From NCBI RefSeq assembly GCF_937616625.2, contig NC_065570.1, positions 7,760,001 to 7,824,000 on the forward strand: a stretch of DNA of 64,000 nt, given 5' to 3'. Below the pieces are notes generated by a model. The model was not told the DNA's origin and did not search any database. It saw only the letters and a program-made list of their open reading frames with translations. The translations under genes were made by a program, and so were the position numbers. This stretch comes from Mercurialis annua (Eukaryota > Streptophyta > Magnoliopsida > Malpighiales > Euphorbiaceae). Below are positions 13,104-25,340 of the stretch, in pieces; position 1 is the stretch's first letter, and each line of letters begins with the position of its first letter.

Positions 13104-13328
13104 GAGAAATTCTTAGGTATACCGGGTCTATTACGTCACCCGTAGACTAAGCCACTCTTAATACAACATCTCATTAAAATGATGGTAATATCATAATAAT
13201 TGTGCAATAAATGCATTCAAATCTTAATAATGATATTACGATATTACCATCATTTTAATGAGGTGTTGTATTATGAGTGATTTAGTATACGGGTGACATG
13301 GTAGACTCGCTCTACCTAAGAATTTCTC
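13104..13328. mobile_element. 225-bp palindromic MITE, complete copy
   Basis: The ends GAGAAATTCTTAGGTA and its inverse TACCTAAGAATTTCTC close a near-perfect palindrome. Each arm carries ACGTCACCCG/CGGGTGACAT and ATTAAAATGATGGTAATAT and its inverse. It is the same family and length as 52399-52623. The 147-codon open frame overlapping it from the left is low-complexity and not a gene. Confidence 0.75.
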
Positions 13329-13329
13329 G

Positions 13330-14175
13330 TTGCCTAAATCATAATTTTTCTATTCAAGAAAAAAATAGTCAAATTATTAAAAGAATTAAGTCCACCTATA
13401 TTTGGAAAGCCTTAAACATAGAAAACACCATAAAACAAGTTTTGGAAAAATACATTTGCAAAACCATTTACTAGAATTTTACTAATCTTAGATGTACAAT
13501 TGGAAATTGGTTTAAATTTTCTTTAAAAAAAGGATAAGCTGTTATGGTTTAAGAGCAAACATTGTTGTTTGTTTCGATTGTCCTAGGATCTGAGACCAAA
13601 AAAGAAATACAACATACTCGAATAAGCTGACAACATGCTCTAGTCTCATGCTTTAGTCCCTACAACTAACCTTAAGTTCACCCCGAGGTACCCAACTTAA
13701 TTTCAGTAATTTCCATCAATTAGTCCGCAAAAATAATAAAACATAGAACGATGGACACAACACTTAAAACACTTGCACATATTGGATGCAGGTGCAGCTG
13801 ACATATTAACCGGCGTTGAAGATGGTAACAGAGACTGAACCAGATATAATATCTCTCAAGTACTCTGCGATCTAACGCCAGGGCGACAAACTTTCATGGA
13901 ACTTCATGTCCATTGCAAACTTCCAAACTTCAGACTCCTGTGAAAAAGAAAACACATGAAATAACTCTTCAGACGGTTTTCTAATTTTTTTTCAAGGAAT
14001 CGAAAAGCACATCCCGAAGTAGATGTACTCTAAACAAAGTTCCAGAAACAAATCTATCTATAAAAGAACACGAAAATGGGTACACCTAAAAGTAAAGAAT
14101 GCCTTAGATTGCTTCTATCGATACAAGGAATTCCAAAACTTGTTCTATTTTTGTTACCTTAAAACAAACATTTTC
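13330..14175. other. Stretch downstream of CWC22, including its likely 3' UTR
   Basis: No independent gene seen. On the minus strand, a splice donor at 14157 (AAG|GTAACA) and an acceptor ending at 13938 (TTTCACAG) suggest an intron just after the CWC22 stop, with a terminal exon beginning at 13937. An in-phase frame across this junction is described among the findings. Confidence 0.5.
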
Positions 14176-17100
14176 TCAATGCCGCTTACTATGCTTCCTG
14201 TTTCTTTCATCTGTATCACCTCTGCTTTGTTTCCTGCTTCTTTCATCCCGGTCACTGTTACTTTGCTTCCTGCTTCTTTCATCCCTATCATTGTTACTTT
14301 GCTTCCTGCTCCTTTCATCCCTATCACTTCTGCTTTGCTTCCTGCTCCTTTCATCCCTATCACTTCTGCTTTGCTTCCTGCTCCTTTCATCCCTATCACT
14401 TCTCCGACTTCGCTTCCTACGTCTTTCATCTTCACTAGACTCTGTTTCTGATTCAGAGCTACCAGACTCTGAGTCGGACGAACTAGAACTTTCAGATCCA
14501 TCGTCTGATTCTGATTCAGATTCTGAAACAGGTTTTTGTTGTTGCATGATAAGCCGTGGCATATTCTTCAAATACTCCCTCAAATTTTCGGTGATGCCTC
14601 CAAGCCCAATGGATGTGAAGAAGTTGATGGAAAAGCGTGTGTTCTTGGGGTTATCTCTCGGGAAAATTGCTTCAAAAGAGTCTTGCATATTGGGGTCTGT
14701 AAGGCGCTCATTCAAAGTACGAATACCAAGATGCTCTGACAACTCCTGCACCAGAATAAAATTGGAACTTAATGAGTATTGATAGAACAGCAAGACACGG
14801 TCATGTACACACAGAGCCAATTTCGTTAGGCTTTTAGTTGTCATATGCAAGTTCTGAACATAAACTAAACGCCAATGATGTATGTCCAACAAATATGATG
14901 TGTGTTTGTTTGACTTTTGAGTCTCGATAAGTTCGAGGAATTGAAAAATTTAACTTGTATACTGCAACCTCGCTGTTAGCATCTTTTGTTATGTCCTTAA
15001 AGCGCAGGATGCATGCATGCATGGCATTTTATCTCATCATTTGTATCAAACAAGAATTACCATCAGGAACCCTCTTAAGGGATTTTTTTCATGGGTTTCT
15101 TCCGCTAATTTAGAGGTAACTAATTTGTTAAAACTGAACCACTAAAAAGAAAAATGTTGTTGAAGTTACCCAATATAAGCATAATAACAATGTCAAGGTT
15201 TTAAGGTAGCCACTTAGGTGGTACAACTTCTTCCTCCAATATAAGTATTTAAGCCTAAAATGTTTTCTAGGTTACCATTCGAATCGTCATTTTCCAAATT
15301 TTCCATCTCTCTATCTAAACAAATTGCTGCTCTCTTTGGCTGAATCTCATATTCTCTTTCTTATAGCCTCACGTGCATTTATGTCACACTTTCTACATCC
15401 CAGAAGAAGTTTCAAACATCCTATTTATAAAAGTTGAGTAAATACTTATTTCTGTCAAACTAATTGTTTAAGATTACCATCCTGATGTAACCTCATAAGC
15501 GACTTGGTTAGAGATGCAGCTTGGTGACTTTAACGGTTTAACCCAAGCTATTTTAGAAATACAATACGATATAACCTAAGGAAAAAAAACAAGAATGAAC
15601 CACTTCAGTTACCTGGAAAAGAATCTTGATAAAAATACGAGAAGATGACGTCGTGTCCTCTTCTGTTAAGCGGATATAGGCTAACACATGCCAAGGTAGA
15701 GCATCTGTACCAACTAAATGGGCAAAAAACTTTGCCACATTACGCAACTTATTGGTTTCCAGTCGATGAATCATGGAATATTGTTGAACAAAGCACTTGT
15801 CAAAATTTTCCTGGTAGACTTTGTTGATCATGCAAAATCTCTGCCCTAGAAGACCATAATACCGCAGGTAAGTTCTCTCCTGACTGCAACATTCCAAAAG
15901 CATGACACATAGTTCCATCTGCATAAGTAAATTAAACAAAAAAGTAAGTGCCAAAGTTACACTAAATAAAAGTCCACTAAGATACTATTGCAAAACTAAA
16001 TGATATACACAAAATGCCATTAACTTGTGCTCCTTCAAAGTTGCAACTTTAACTAAAAAGAATACTTTGGGAAGGACTTTTAAACCTGAAAATCCTCACT
16101 AAGAGAAAGCATACCGAGCTCAAAAAATGTTACACATCCATAATTTCCATTATTTGAATGCGCTTATCATTTATTTAATGCGCCCCAGGGCTCAGCATCT
16201 TTGAAAAAATTCAACATGAAACATGATGCTAGCAGGCTATATACACTTAGAAGGACATAAACAGAGGGATTGCATCAAGTTAAATTTCTCAAACTACTTT
16301 TAAATCTTGCGGAGGAAAAGGAACAGAACCTAGTGAAAGAAAGTAGTTCTCTCTCAACGCTATAAGATGGATGTCAAAACTATAACGATTTCCCTTAACT
16401 ACATAAAAAATTGTGTGTAAACAAGCTATTATTTATACGTTTACCTTCAATACTTTCCTATTGCCTAATGTAAATGCTTGGCACAAACCTCAATACCCTT
16501 TAAACAATTATCTCTCTAACCCAAACGGACAGAAAAAATTAAGAAAAAGGAAAGAATATTAATAAAAACCAAAGACACAGATGAATCATTCTAATTTTTG
16601 TTTAGGTAGCAAATTTTAATGACTATTTCCCACAAATTATTTATCTAATACACCCTCAAACAACAGATATACCTTTATAACTTGCTACATAGCAAAAGAC
16701 AAGATTTGCTACAGTACAATGAAATTTTGTTGCTCTAAAGTTGTTTCAATCAAATGACTATGGCTCATGATTAAGCTACTATATTGTCTACCAAATATGT
16801 ATATTATATATTATATATGTGTTAAGCAGAGTACAATCGTAGTAGGTTAACAAGATTGTGACCAATGGCTTATCCTATGAACTTTATTAATTTCCAAAAA
16901 ACTTGATTTATTCATTTACCTATTTTTTGAACTGATTTATTGATTTACTTTGGAATCTGAACAAAATTCAAAAATATTACTAAAAAAAAATTAAACTAGC
17001 TATAACTACTAATTTGTTTTTTGTATCTCACATTGTTTACTCAAATAACTACTAAAGTTCTGTGTTCCATCAATATTCTAATAAAGTTTTTCTTAATTCT

Positions 17101-19680
17101 TAGGAATAGAAGATAGATTATGTAATTTAATGTAAAATTCCATGTGAGGCAAGGATACTCAAATAGTTGATATGCATAGTATATGTGAAATCAGTCTATC
17201 TATTGCTTACCTCCTGTCCTGGCTCAAGTTTAATTTTCAATAACTTGTGCCCCGCCTCCTCAAAATCTACACTGGACATGATGGTAAGATAAATTGTTCT
17301 ACGTAAATTGATTAGGTTAGTTTCAGTCTCATCCCTTATTTGCATGGCCTCTTCATCTTCTTCATCTTCATCTTCTTCGTCTTCATCATCATCCTCATCA
17401 CCTGAAGCTGCATCAGAGCCTTCTTCATCCTCAGACTCATCTCCAAGGATACTTTTCTTTAATTCTTCATATCGCTTCTCATTCTCAAGGTAATTAGGAT
17501 CCGGTTTGAAAATATCTGGGCAAGAAGAAAAAATATCCTTTAATTATATACAGGAAGGTACTTAATCCAGCCACTAAAAGTGAGTCAACATTATGAAGCA
17601 TACCAAGGGTAATTTCAGGATCTATGTCCTCTTGGAGTGATATTTCATGTGTCAGCTGGTCCTCCTGCTCCACAAGGTCCAGTTCTGGGCGAACAGCAGG
17701 GTATCCCTGCAGATACATACATCCAAGAAAGCTGTTAACGGGAATGCACATCATTTATAATATAATATACTACATTAATTGAACAGAAGAAAAGGAACTC
17801 ACCTGAAATTTGGCTTTTCTGACAGCAAAAAGGCCCTCAATCAAAAACTGCACACGCTTGTCAATCTCTCCTTCATGGAGGATGCCACGAAATCTCTCAA
17901 AACCTCCTACAAAATCCAGAAGCCACAATCAGCATACTAACATATCAGCCTCAAAATAAAAAAAGCATATAAAATACATATCTATGGAGCAACCTTCTAA
18001 AATAGAACTACAGTTTTGAAATTCATTGAACATGAAAATAAAACTTTTCAAGGTACCAATTAGACAAGTATGCATTGATGCCATGAAGCAGGATTACATG
18101 GCTTTATTTCTCTACTTATAGCCAAATCAACAGTATCTGTTCTAAAAACATTGATTGGCACCCTTAATTTACAGAACAGAACCTGGCAATAAAAGAAAGA
18201 TTGTCAAAACTAGTTACTAAAATCAGTTCCCCCCACTTCATTGATGAATGAAGACAACCCACTATACTATATAAACAGGATATTTTGAATAACCTCAGCA
18301 AACAAACCTATTAAAAGAACAGAGGAAAATATGAACAGTTACAAGACCTAAATGCAACGAAAAATTCTACAGTTGCACAACTTAAAAAAAAAAAGTAGAA
18401 CAGTAGAACAAAGACTGCTGACGAAGCATATAGAATCAAGTAGTGCTCTCACCATCCAAGCCTTTTGGTGAGACATCCTGCAGTAAGGATCCACACTCTG
18501 TAACAAAGCCAACTGCGACCTCAACACTGTCATCGGTGGGATTCTCCAGCAAAACAGCAAGTAGCTCCAAAGCAATGATCTCATGGGCCACTAGCTGGTT
18601 CACTAAATGTGCTATAAATTTAACAGCAGCCAGCAATTGGGGCTGCAAAATACAACAAACATAGAAATTTATTCACAACATAAGCAATGGAAAGTAAACA
18701 AATTTTCCATAAACACAAAACAAAGCAGATACACACACCTTATCGTTACGTTTATATGCTCTCTTGAGCTGCAAAACTATCCTTCTCAATAAAAGCTCTC
18801 CAACCTCAGGAAATTTCGTGTTCATAACAGCAACCAAAGCAGCAAACACATCAGTAAACGTTGGAGACGCCATTTGAGACTTCATACAAGAACGGCAAAA
18901 TAAACCCCTTCCACGGATCAAATTCTCCGAAAATAGCTCAGGAATAATGTTCTTAATGTTAGTTGCATTAACCTTATTCACAAGCCCATTAATACTTTTC
19001 CGAAGAGCGTCCCACGTCAATCTTTGATACTCAATACTGCTTTTATCCTCAACTTCTTTGAGCATTCTCGCCAACTTAAAAGGCGGTATATAAACACCTC
19101 CGCTTTTCCCTAAATTCGCCACTTCTTTATTCACATTCCCTCCTCCTTGTAGAGCTGGTTTTGCCTCTTCAACTTGCTTCCTACCATTCTCAACTTTCTT
19201 CTCCGGCATTCGCCTTTCATAATCGCCTTCATCCTCATCTCCATCTCTACGCCTTCTGTGCCGGTTATCATCATTCCTATCCCTTTCTCGTTCTGATTTC
19301 CTCTCATCTCTGTACCTATCTCGTCTATCATAAACTTCTCGCCTTCCATGTCCGTTATCGTCCCGTCGTGTTCGCTCTTTTTCTCCTTCCCTTTCTCTCC
19401 CATCTCTGTCTCTTCTCTCTCTATAATCATCGTCATCGGAGCTCCGCCGCTTATAATCTCTATCTCTAAGCTCACTGTTCCTCTCTCGCCTGCCATCGCC
19501 GGTGCCTAGTTTTTTCTCTACCGGCTCTCTTTCTCCATCAGATCTTTCTTTTGATTCATGCCGTTCTATCTCTCTATCTCTGTCACTATAGTCGGTGCTT
19601 CTGCGCTCCCTGCCTTTGTCGTGACGGCGGTGCCGATTACTCCTGTCGTCGTCACTTGAATCGCTTGAACTTCTGGCCAT
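14176..19680 (-). CDS. CWC22: Pre-mRNA-splicing factor CWC22
   Basis: A spliceosome component that in other eukaryotes recruits eIF4A3 and so helps deposit the exon junction complex. Seven exons in transcript order, 19680-18739, 18642-18453, 17906-17803, 17706-17604, 17515-17211, 15918-15613 and 14745-14176, join in phase into 839 residues, near the usual plant and animal length. Residues 1-190 are a charged Arg/Ser/Asp/Glu region. A MIF4G domain follows (about 195-412, including [10 protein letters not shown] and [17 protein letters not shown]), then a short acidic run ([15 protein letters not shown]), an MA3 domain (about 515-635) and a C-terminal RS region. The RS region holds six copies of a 12-residue unit like [12 protein letters not shown] encoded by a 36-bp tandem repeat near 14185-14400. 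Intron 5 (15919-17210) is the longest. The stop is TGA at 14176-14178. Confidence 0.93.
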
Positions 19681-19985
19681 TAAACTTGTATCTATGAATC
19701 TAACTGTTACCGGTAAACAGAAATCGGTTAAGATTTAAGATTCACAATGGAAGATCTGAAAACCCTACCGTCACCGGAGAGGCCAAATTGAAGCTATCCG
19801 GCGTCAGAACTCAAAATTACAAGGAGAAAGTGCTGCTACGGAAGCAAAACCCTAAGTAGTATTAATTCAAATTTTCAGCTCGAGATATCGATGAATGACG
19901 TCGCCATTAGTATGTAGTATGTACACAGTCGTGGTTTAATTTATTTTTAAAATAAATTAAGCATATAAATTATCAATTTAATTCA

Positions 19986-21148
19986 GGCCTAATAATCCCG
20001 ACCTTTTATTTCCTTTTTAATCCTACCCTTATCGTTGCAAACTAGTCAATTTTATCATATTTTAAATTTTTTCATTTTAATTATACGATAAAGCATAAAA
20101 TTGACTTTTTTATTTGATAAAAATTCTCTAAATTAACTCTTTTACATTAGATTAACTTTTTATATTAAATTGACCATTTTTAAAGAAATTTTTTGAACGT
20201 TTGTCAAATAAAAAAAAAGTTAATTTTATACTTCGGATATAATTGAAATAAAGCTTAATTATTTAAAATACCCTCACCTTTAATCTTTTTTTTTGTTCAT
20301 ACCTTAATTTAGAAAAAATGTCACATATACCCTTAACGTTGTTTTTATGTTTCACCTCTACTCTCGAGGTATTAAATTGACCTCTTTTCATTTGAAAAAG
20401 AGTTTAATTTAATTCTTTAGTTTTAGCATGTATTCTAATTGCACGTCAATGTTATTAATTATACAAAAACACCTTCTTCATTGGAAAAAAATCAATTAAT
20501 AATAGAAATTTAATTTATATTAATTATCAGTAATTTTTTAAAAATTAAAAACCGTAAAAAGATTTATATAAAACAAATAAAATATTCGGACTAGTTAATT
20601 CCGCCTGCTCCTTCCTCCCATGGAGAAAAGAGCACGCTCCTCCTTACTCCATGGAAGGAAGTGAGTTCCTCCATGGGAGGAGGATATCAAAAACCGGAAA
20701 AAAAAATAAAAAAAATAATAATAATAGCTGTTTTTTAAAATCGGAGTACGGTTATAAGTTGGAATTGATAAAAAATATTTTTTTTGTTTTATTTTATTTA
20801 AATTAAAAAATTAATTAGTTTTAAGATTTATTTGAACGTTTTTAAAGATGAAGTATTTCTTTGTACTTTTTTAATAGAAAAAAGTATGAAATAATCCTTA
20901 CATTTAGTTGTTTTCAATAAATAATCCTTTTTTTTGAAATTTGGGATAGAAGTGAAACATAAAAACAACGTTAAGGGTATATGTGACATTTTTCTTAGGT
21001 CAGGGTATAAACGAACAAAAAGATTAAAGGTGAGGATTTTTTAAGTAGTTAAGCCTTGAAATAAAAAAATATAAAATGGGATAAAATTATTTTCAACGTC
21101 GGGATAGGATTGAAAGGGGATGATCGGGATTTTTTAAGGCATTAAACC
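19986..21148. mobile_element. MULE-type MITE (outer element of a nest)
   Basis: Inverted ends (left GGCCTAATAATCCCGACC, right inverse of GGTTTAATGCC) and matching inverted inner phrases identify a relative of 10509-10881. The flanks TTTAATTCA (19977-19985) and TTTAATTTA (21149-21157) are a 9-bp duplication with one change. A second element at 20252-21055 sits inside it, so the original outer element was about 350 bp. Confidence 0.75.
20252..21055. mobile_element. MULE-type MITE nested inside the 19986-21148 element
   Basis: Long inverted repeats of about 130 bp start AGCTTAATTATTT on the left and end AAGTAGTTAAGCC on the right; both arms carry ACCCTTAACGTTGTTTTTAT or its inverse. Nine identical bases, TTGAAATAA, flank it at 20243-20251 and 21056-21064. 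The core at about 20590-20690 is unusually GC-rich, with inverted copies of CTCCTTCCTCCCATGGA. Confidence 0.8.
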
Positions 21149-21496
21149 TTTAATTTATTATCTATAGTTTAATATTGTTATCTTTGTTATCAAAGATAAA
21201 CTTCATTAAATGAAGGATTATGACAAATCTATGATCTAGTAATAAAACTTGAGTCTCAATGGTTTACAGAAACCCATAGAAAAAGGTATATATTTACATT
21301 GATAATTTTTTATTTTCTCAAATTTAAAGAGAAAATATAGCTTTTTAATTTATTATTTTAAATGATAAAAATATTTTCTATTTGTTTTTTTTTATAATTT
21401 TCTTTTTGTTATCATGTGTCTTTTATATTTACTATTATTTTTTTTATAATATAATTTAAAAAAAATCCTAAAATTTAAGGGTTATATATTTTTGTG

Positions 21497-22662
21497 ATAA
21501 TTTTCTGAAATACATGTTTTGATAACTTATTTACACCTTTAACTGTCAAGTTTTGATTTTTTTTATTTATAAAAAATATCTTTTTTTTTAATTTCAAAAA
21601 TATCTTTTTTCGATTTTCAATTTCGGTTTTCCATTTTTTCGGTTTGGTTGACCGAACTGATTGAACCGAACCGACAATTTTTTTTATATAGTGTAAGATT
21701 AGTGTATATATAGTGTTAATTTTTATTTTTTATAGATTTTTTTTCTGATTTTTATTTTATTTTTTATAGTGTAACAATAATGTATATATAGTGTTTTTAT
21801 GGTGTTTATATAGTGTAAAATTAGTGTATAAGTAGTGTATATATAATATATACGTAGTGTATATATAGTGTATAAGTAGTGTATTTATGGCATTTTGTAG
21901 TGTTTTTTGTGGCTTACACCATGAAACACTGCAAATACACCATAAACACTGCAAATACACCATTAACACTGCAAATACATTATAAACATTGTAAATGCAC
22001 CATAAATATACTAAAAATGGCAGAAATACACTATAAATACACCAAAAATACACTAAAACGTAAATATATTATAAAATTACTACAAATGCGCCATAAATCA
22101 ATTTTTTTCTTTATAAAATCAGTAGCAATAAACAAATCTATGAATAAAAGAAAGACAGAATAAATAATTATATGAATAATAGAACAATTTTATAACTAAA
22201 AAATTATAAATCTACAATAATTTATTTACAAAATATTTCAATCATTATAAAAAATTTAAAAAATTACACAAATCTAAAAACGAGTCGAGAAATCCATAAT
22301 GCGAACGGAAGAGGAGAACGGACTAGCGCGAACGGAAAAACGACCGAAAACAACGAGAAATCTACTAGAAGTAGACGAACGGAAACGCGACCGGAAAGAC
22401 GAATGGAAAAAACAAAAAGAAAAATAATCGGAGGAGATAAACTGAAAATCAAATGAAAAAGAAGAAGAAAAGAAGAGAAAGAGAGAAGAACTGAAAGAAA
22501 AAAGATGGGTATGTAAAAATTTAACCTAAAATAAGATAAATCTTCTTTATATAGTGAATATTTTTGGTAAATAAGTTAATTTATTAGGTAACGTGGGATA
22601 AGAATAAAAGATGGAGTAAAATAGTGTAAATACTTTATCCAAAACAGATATTTGAAAAATAA
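21497..22662. mobile_element. Hairpin-forming GTGT/ACAC element, copy A
   Basis: The ends look like diverged inverted repeats: left ATACATGTTTTGATAACT and right inverse ATATCTGTTTTGGATAAAG, each followed by ATTTACAC. The centre (21690-22090) is an array of GTGTATATATAGTGT-type units that flips orientation near 21905 to ACACTGCAAATACACC-type units, so it can fold into a long imperfect hairpin. The right part (22264-22500) shares CGAACGGAA-type motifs and an AAATCATTGTAGATTT-like stretch with copy B at 34760-36250, in opposite orientation. No protein is encoded. Exact ends are uncertain. Confidence 0.5.
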
Positions 22663-22792
22663 TTCCAACATTTTTTGTTATACAAATAAACATAATGAGA
22701 TCAAACAACTTTCTTTCTTTTTTTTAAATTTCTTATGCCAAATTTTATTAATTTTCATAAATAACTAACATATAAGAAGATGTTCAAAAATA

Positions 22793-23503
22793 GACCTAAT
22801 TATATATAAAAAAAACTCCATTTTAATTTTTTTTCTCGTTTTATAGCCTTATTATGTAATAAAAAAGTCATTTGTACCTTTTTTAATTTTTTAGATTTCG
22901 TCCCTACACAACATAAGGATATAATTGACAATTTAACAAATATGAATTATTAAAAATAATTAAATGGAGAATTATACCATATTTTTTTCTATTTTAAAAA
23001 ATACAAACAAGTTCTTCGACTTAAAAAATGTTCAAATATATTCTAATAATTAATTGATTTTTTAATTTTATAAAAAAATAAAAAAAAATTCTTCCCGAAA
23101 TCAACCGAGGAACCGTTGCCGCTCCTTCTCATCGGAGGAAGAGTGGCGGCTGCTCCTTCTCCACGTTCATTCCTTCCTGCTCCTCCACATTCACTCCTTC
23201 TCCGGTGAAAAGGGGCAGCGGCGGTTCCAAAAAAATTAATAAAAATTAAATGATGTTTATTATTATTCTTAATTGTTTTTGAAGAAAATTGTATTTTTAT
23301 ATTATTAATAATATTAATATCTAATTACTATATAGATTAAAAATAAATGATTATTTTAAACTTTTTCAAATGAAAAGAATATAATTTAATATTTTTGGAT
23401 AAGGATGAAAACTAAAAATCCCAAATTAGATACATATGGCTTTTTAAAAAAGTTAGGATATAAAAAAAAAAATTAAAGATGATTTTTTTTAAGTAATTAA
23501 GCC
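22793..23503. mobile_element. MULE-type MITE with a GC-rich core
   Basis: The left end (GACCTAATTATATATAAAAA) and right end (inverse, GGCTTAATTACTTAAAAAAA) are inverted copies resembling those of 20252-21055. The core at 23095-23226 is a GC-rich island of CTCCTTCTCC-type motifs in AT-rich surroundings. The target duplication is degenerate. Confidence 0.55.
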
Positions 23504-23787
23504 TTAAAAAATAAGATAATCTCCAAAGTAAAAGTTGAAATTTTTTTATAAAAAAACCTACTTTAATAATATAAATTGTAAAACAAATTTATATATTATA
23601 TTGTTAAGAAATTAACTAATTCAAAGACTCAATTGAACAACATATAAGTTCGAACTCTACATCAAAAATTGGTGATTACCTTCCATCAAAAATTGCGTTT
23701 ACTGGTGAAAACTTATAATTGGATTGAATTGGTGATTTGTAACGTGAAGGTGGAATTTTTTTTCCAGAGAATTAGCCATTTATTTAA

Positions 23788-24082
23788 GGCCAAATGCCGT
23801 AAAAAGATCAAATCGACCTTTCAATTTTGTCGATTTTGACCAAAAACAAATTATTTGGTTTCAATTGTGGCCAACTCTCAATTTGATTTCAATTTACCTA
23901 TGTGACGCCTATGTGGCATGTCAAATATTAAAAAGTCATTTTTGGCCAAAATTGACAAAATTGAAAGATCAGGACTTTTGTGAAACCAAATAATCAATTT
24001 TTGGCCAAAATCGATAAAATTAAAAGATTAGGACTTTTGTGAAACTTTTATTAAAGGTTTGGCTTTTTTACAACATTTTGCC
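23788..24082. mobile_element. MULE-type MITE with perfect 9-bp duplication
   Basis: 295 bp with inverted ends GGCCAAATGCCGTAAAAAG and its diverged inverse ending ACATTTTGCC. Both arms repeat a phrase like ATTTTGTCGATTTTG. TTTATTTAA flanks it on both sides (23779-23787 and 24083-24091). Confidence 0.8.
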
Positions 24083-24308
24083 TTTATTTAATCCTTTGAT
24101 CCAAATTATTTGGGAAAATAAACCTTTGTGCCCAGTATTTGTTTTACAACTAATAATCAAAAATTAGAAAGTTCCAAAATGCAAACATCCCATCTGTTAG
24201 CACAACTTCCATCACAAAATTAATAAAACATATAATCACAAACCACATTTACAGATTTTAATTTACAATAAAAAGAGCTAAATCATACATTTTGGCCATT
24301 CTTGGTTA

Positions 24309-25203
24309 TCAAAACTTGGCCATGAGGACCGCTTCCCCCAGAACATGCCCTTGAATTGCCTCCAACACCCTCTCTTTTGTCACCTGCATCTCATCAAATA
24401 TCATAACCACCAAACTGCCAACAATCGAAATACACTCGCGAAAAACAATTATCATAATTTTGGATTAAATTTGATCCGATTAAACGCAACTAATGAGCCA
24501 TGGCTCAAATGATATTTGAGTTGGACAGCATTCTATTAAGTTCCTAATTAATTCGTGGGAGTGGAGCCTAAAATGCCCTCTTCAAATGTTAAAAATTATC
24601 AGTATCAAACCTGTTTTTACATAAATTATAACTTCAATGATATTTTTTAATTAGAATCCTATAATCTAAAAAAAAAAAAAAAACCTTAACCTAATTTATA
24701 AACTACCTTAAATAATAAATATCACACCCAAACGGAACTCAAATCTTCATTTACAGCTAAGCATGCATATATATACTTACAGTGCGTCCGAGGTCAATTT
24801 GATCATCCAACGCAAAAAGCTTGAACTCAAACCTGTGGCCATGACTCGGAAGCATAGGTCCACGCCACCCCGGAACCTTCAAATCATTATTACCTTCCAT
24901 AATCCCCGCATATTCACCGCCGACCTGCTCTTCTTTGCCTGAAAACCCTTCAGGAATCCTGTTAACAGTAGTCGGTATGTGAACCACAACCCAGACGGTC
25001 CACGGAACAATAGGACCGTCCGGGTCAGGTGCGTCAATGTCCTGAACCACCAACGCCAAGCTCTTCGTCCCTTCCGGCACGTTGTACCATTCCAACGGTG
25101 GAGATATATTCTTGCGTGCGCCTTGTCCTTCGTCTGTGTACTTTCTTGGTAATTTTCCTTCGTGATCTATTGCCGGTGAGACCAATCTGAATTCATCAGC
25201 CAT
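24309..25203 (-). CDS. PEBP/RKIP-like protein (YbhB/YbcL type)
   Basis: A small soluble protein of the phosphatidylethanolamine-binding superfamily, of the bacterial-like YbhB/YbcL branch and not the FT/TFL1 branch. Two exons in transcript order, 25203-24781 and 24383-24309, join in phase into 165 residues, the usual length of this branch. Motifs seen are DIDAPDPDGPIVPWTVWVV (ligand-pocket region), GEYAGIMEGNNDLKVPGWRG and SHGHRFEFKLFALDD. The second exon encodes the conserved C-terminal helix, VTKERVLEAIQGHVLGEAVL. The intron is 397 bp. The ligand and biological role are not known for this branch in plants. From memory, its position next to the bHLH/aprataxin/PDC genes matches Arabidopsis At5g01300. 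Confidence 0.9.
24491..24600 (+). mobile_element. Possible SINE fragment in the PEBP intron
   Basis: AGCCATGGCTCAAATGATAT followed about 45 bases later by AATTCGTGGGAGTGGAGCC resembles the A-box/B-box head of a tRNA-derived SINE. No clear tail or duplication was found. Confidence 0.35.
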
Positions 25204-25290
25204 TTTTGTGTGTAGAAGATTTTATAAATTGATTGAAATTTGATTAAACGTATACAATCTTTGCTCGAAAATTACCCAGAGACTATAAAC

Positions 25291-25297
25291 CTTTATA
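25291..25297 (-). promoter_or_regulatory. Candidate TATA box of the PEBP gene
   Basis: On the minus strand TATAAAG (context CCATATAAAGG) lies about 88 bases before the ATG at 25203, a normal plant spacing for a leader of roughly 55-60 bases. Confidence 0.5.
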
Positions 25298-25340
25298 TGG
25301 ACTCGTAATAGGCGTGTGTTGACGCGTGGACGAAGATGGA

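Noticed and set aside
12702..13145. 147-codon plus-strand frame
   Set aside because: Phe/Leu/Ile/Lys-rich low-complexity translation of AT-rich DNA running from a SINE into a MITE; no domain.
14154..14782. Open frames in other phases of the CWC22 RS region
   Set aside because: Shadows of the 36-bp tandem repeat coding for the RS tail; the CWC22 frame explains the sequence.
19131..19496. 121-codon minus-strand frame and plus-strand counterpart
   Set aside because: Alternative phases of CWC22 exon 1, which has an intact, family-matching frame.
21757..22163. Tyr/Ile/Thr-rich frames on both strands
   Set aside because: Translation of the GTGT/ACAC array, not proteins.
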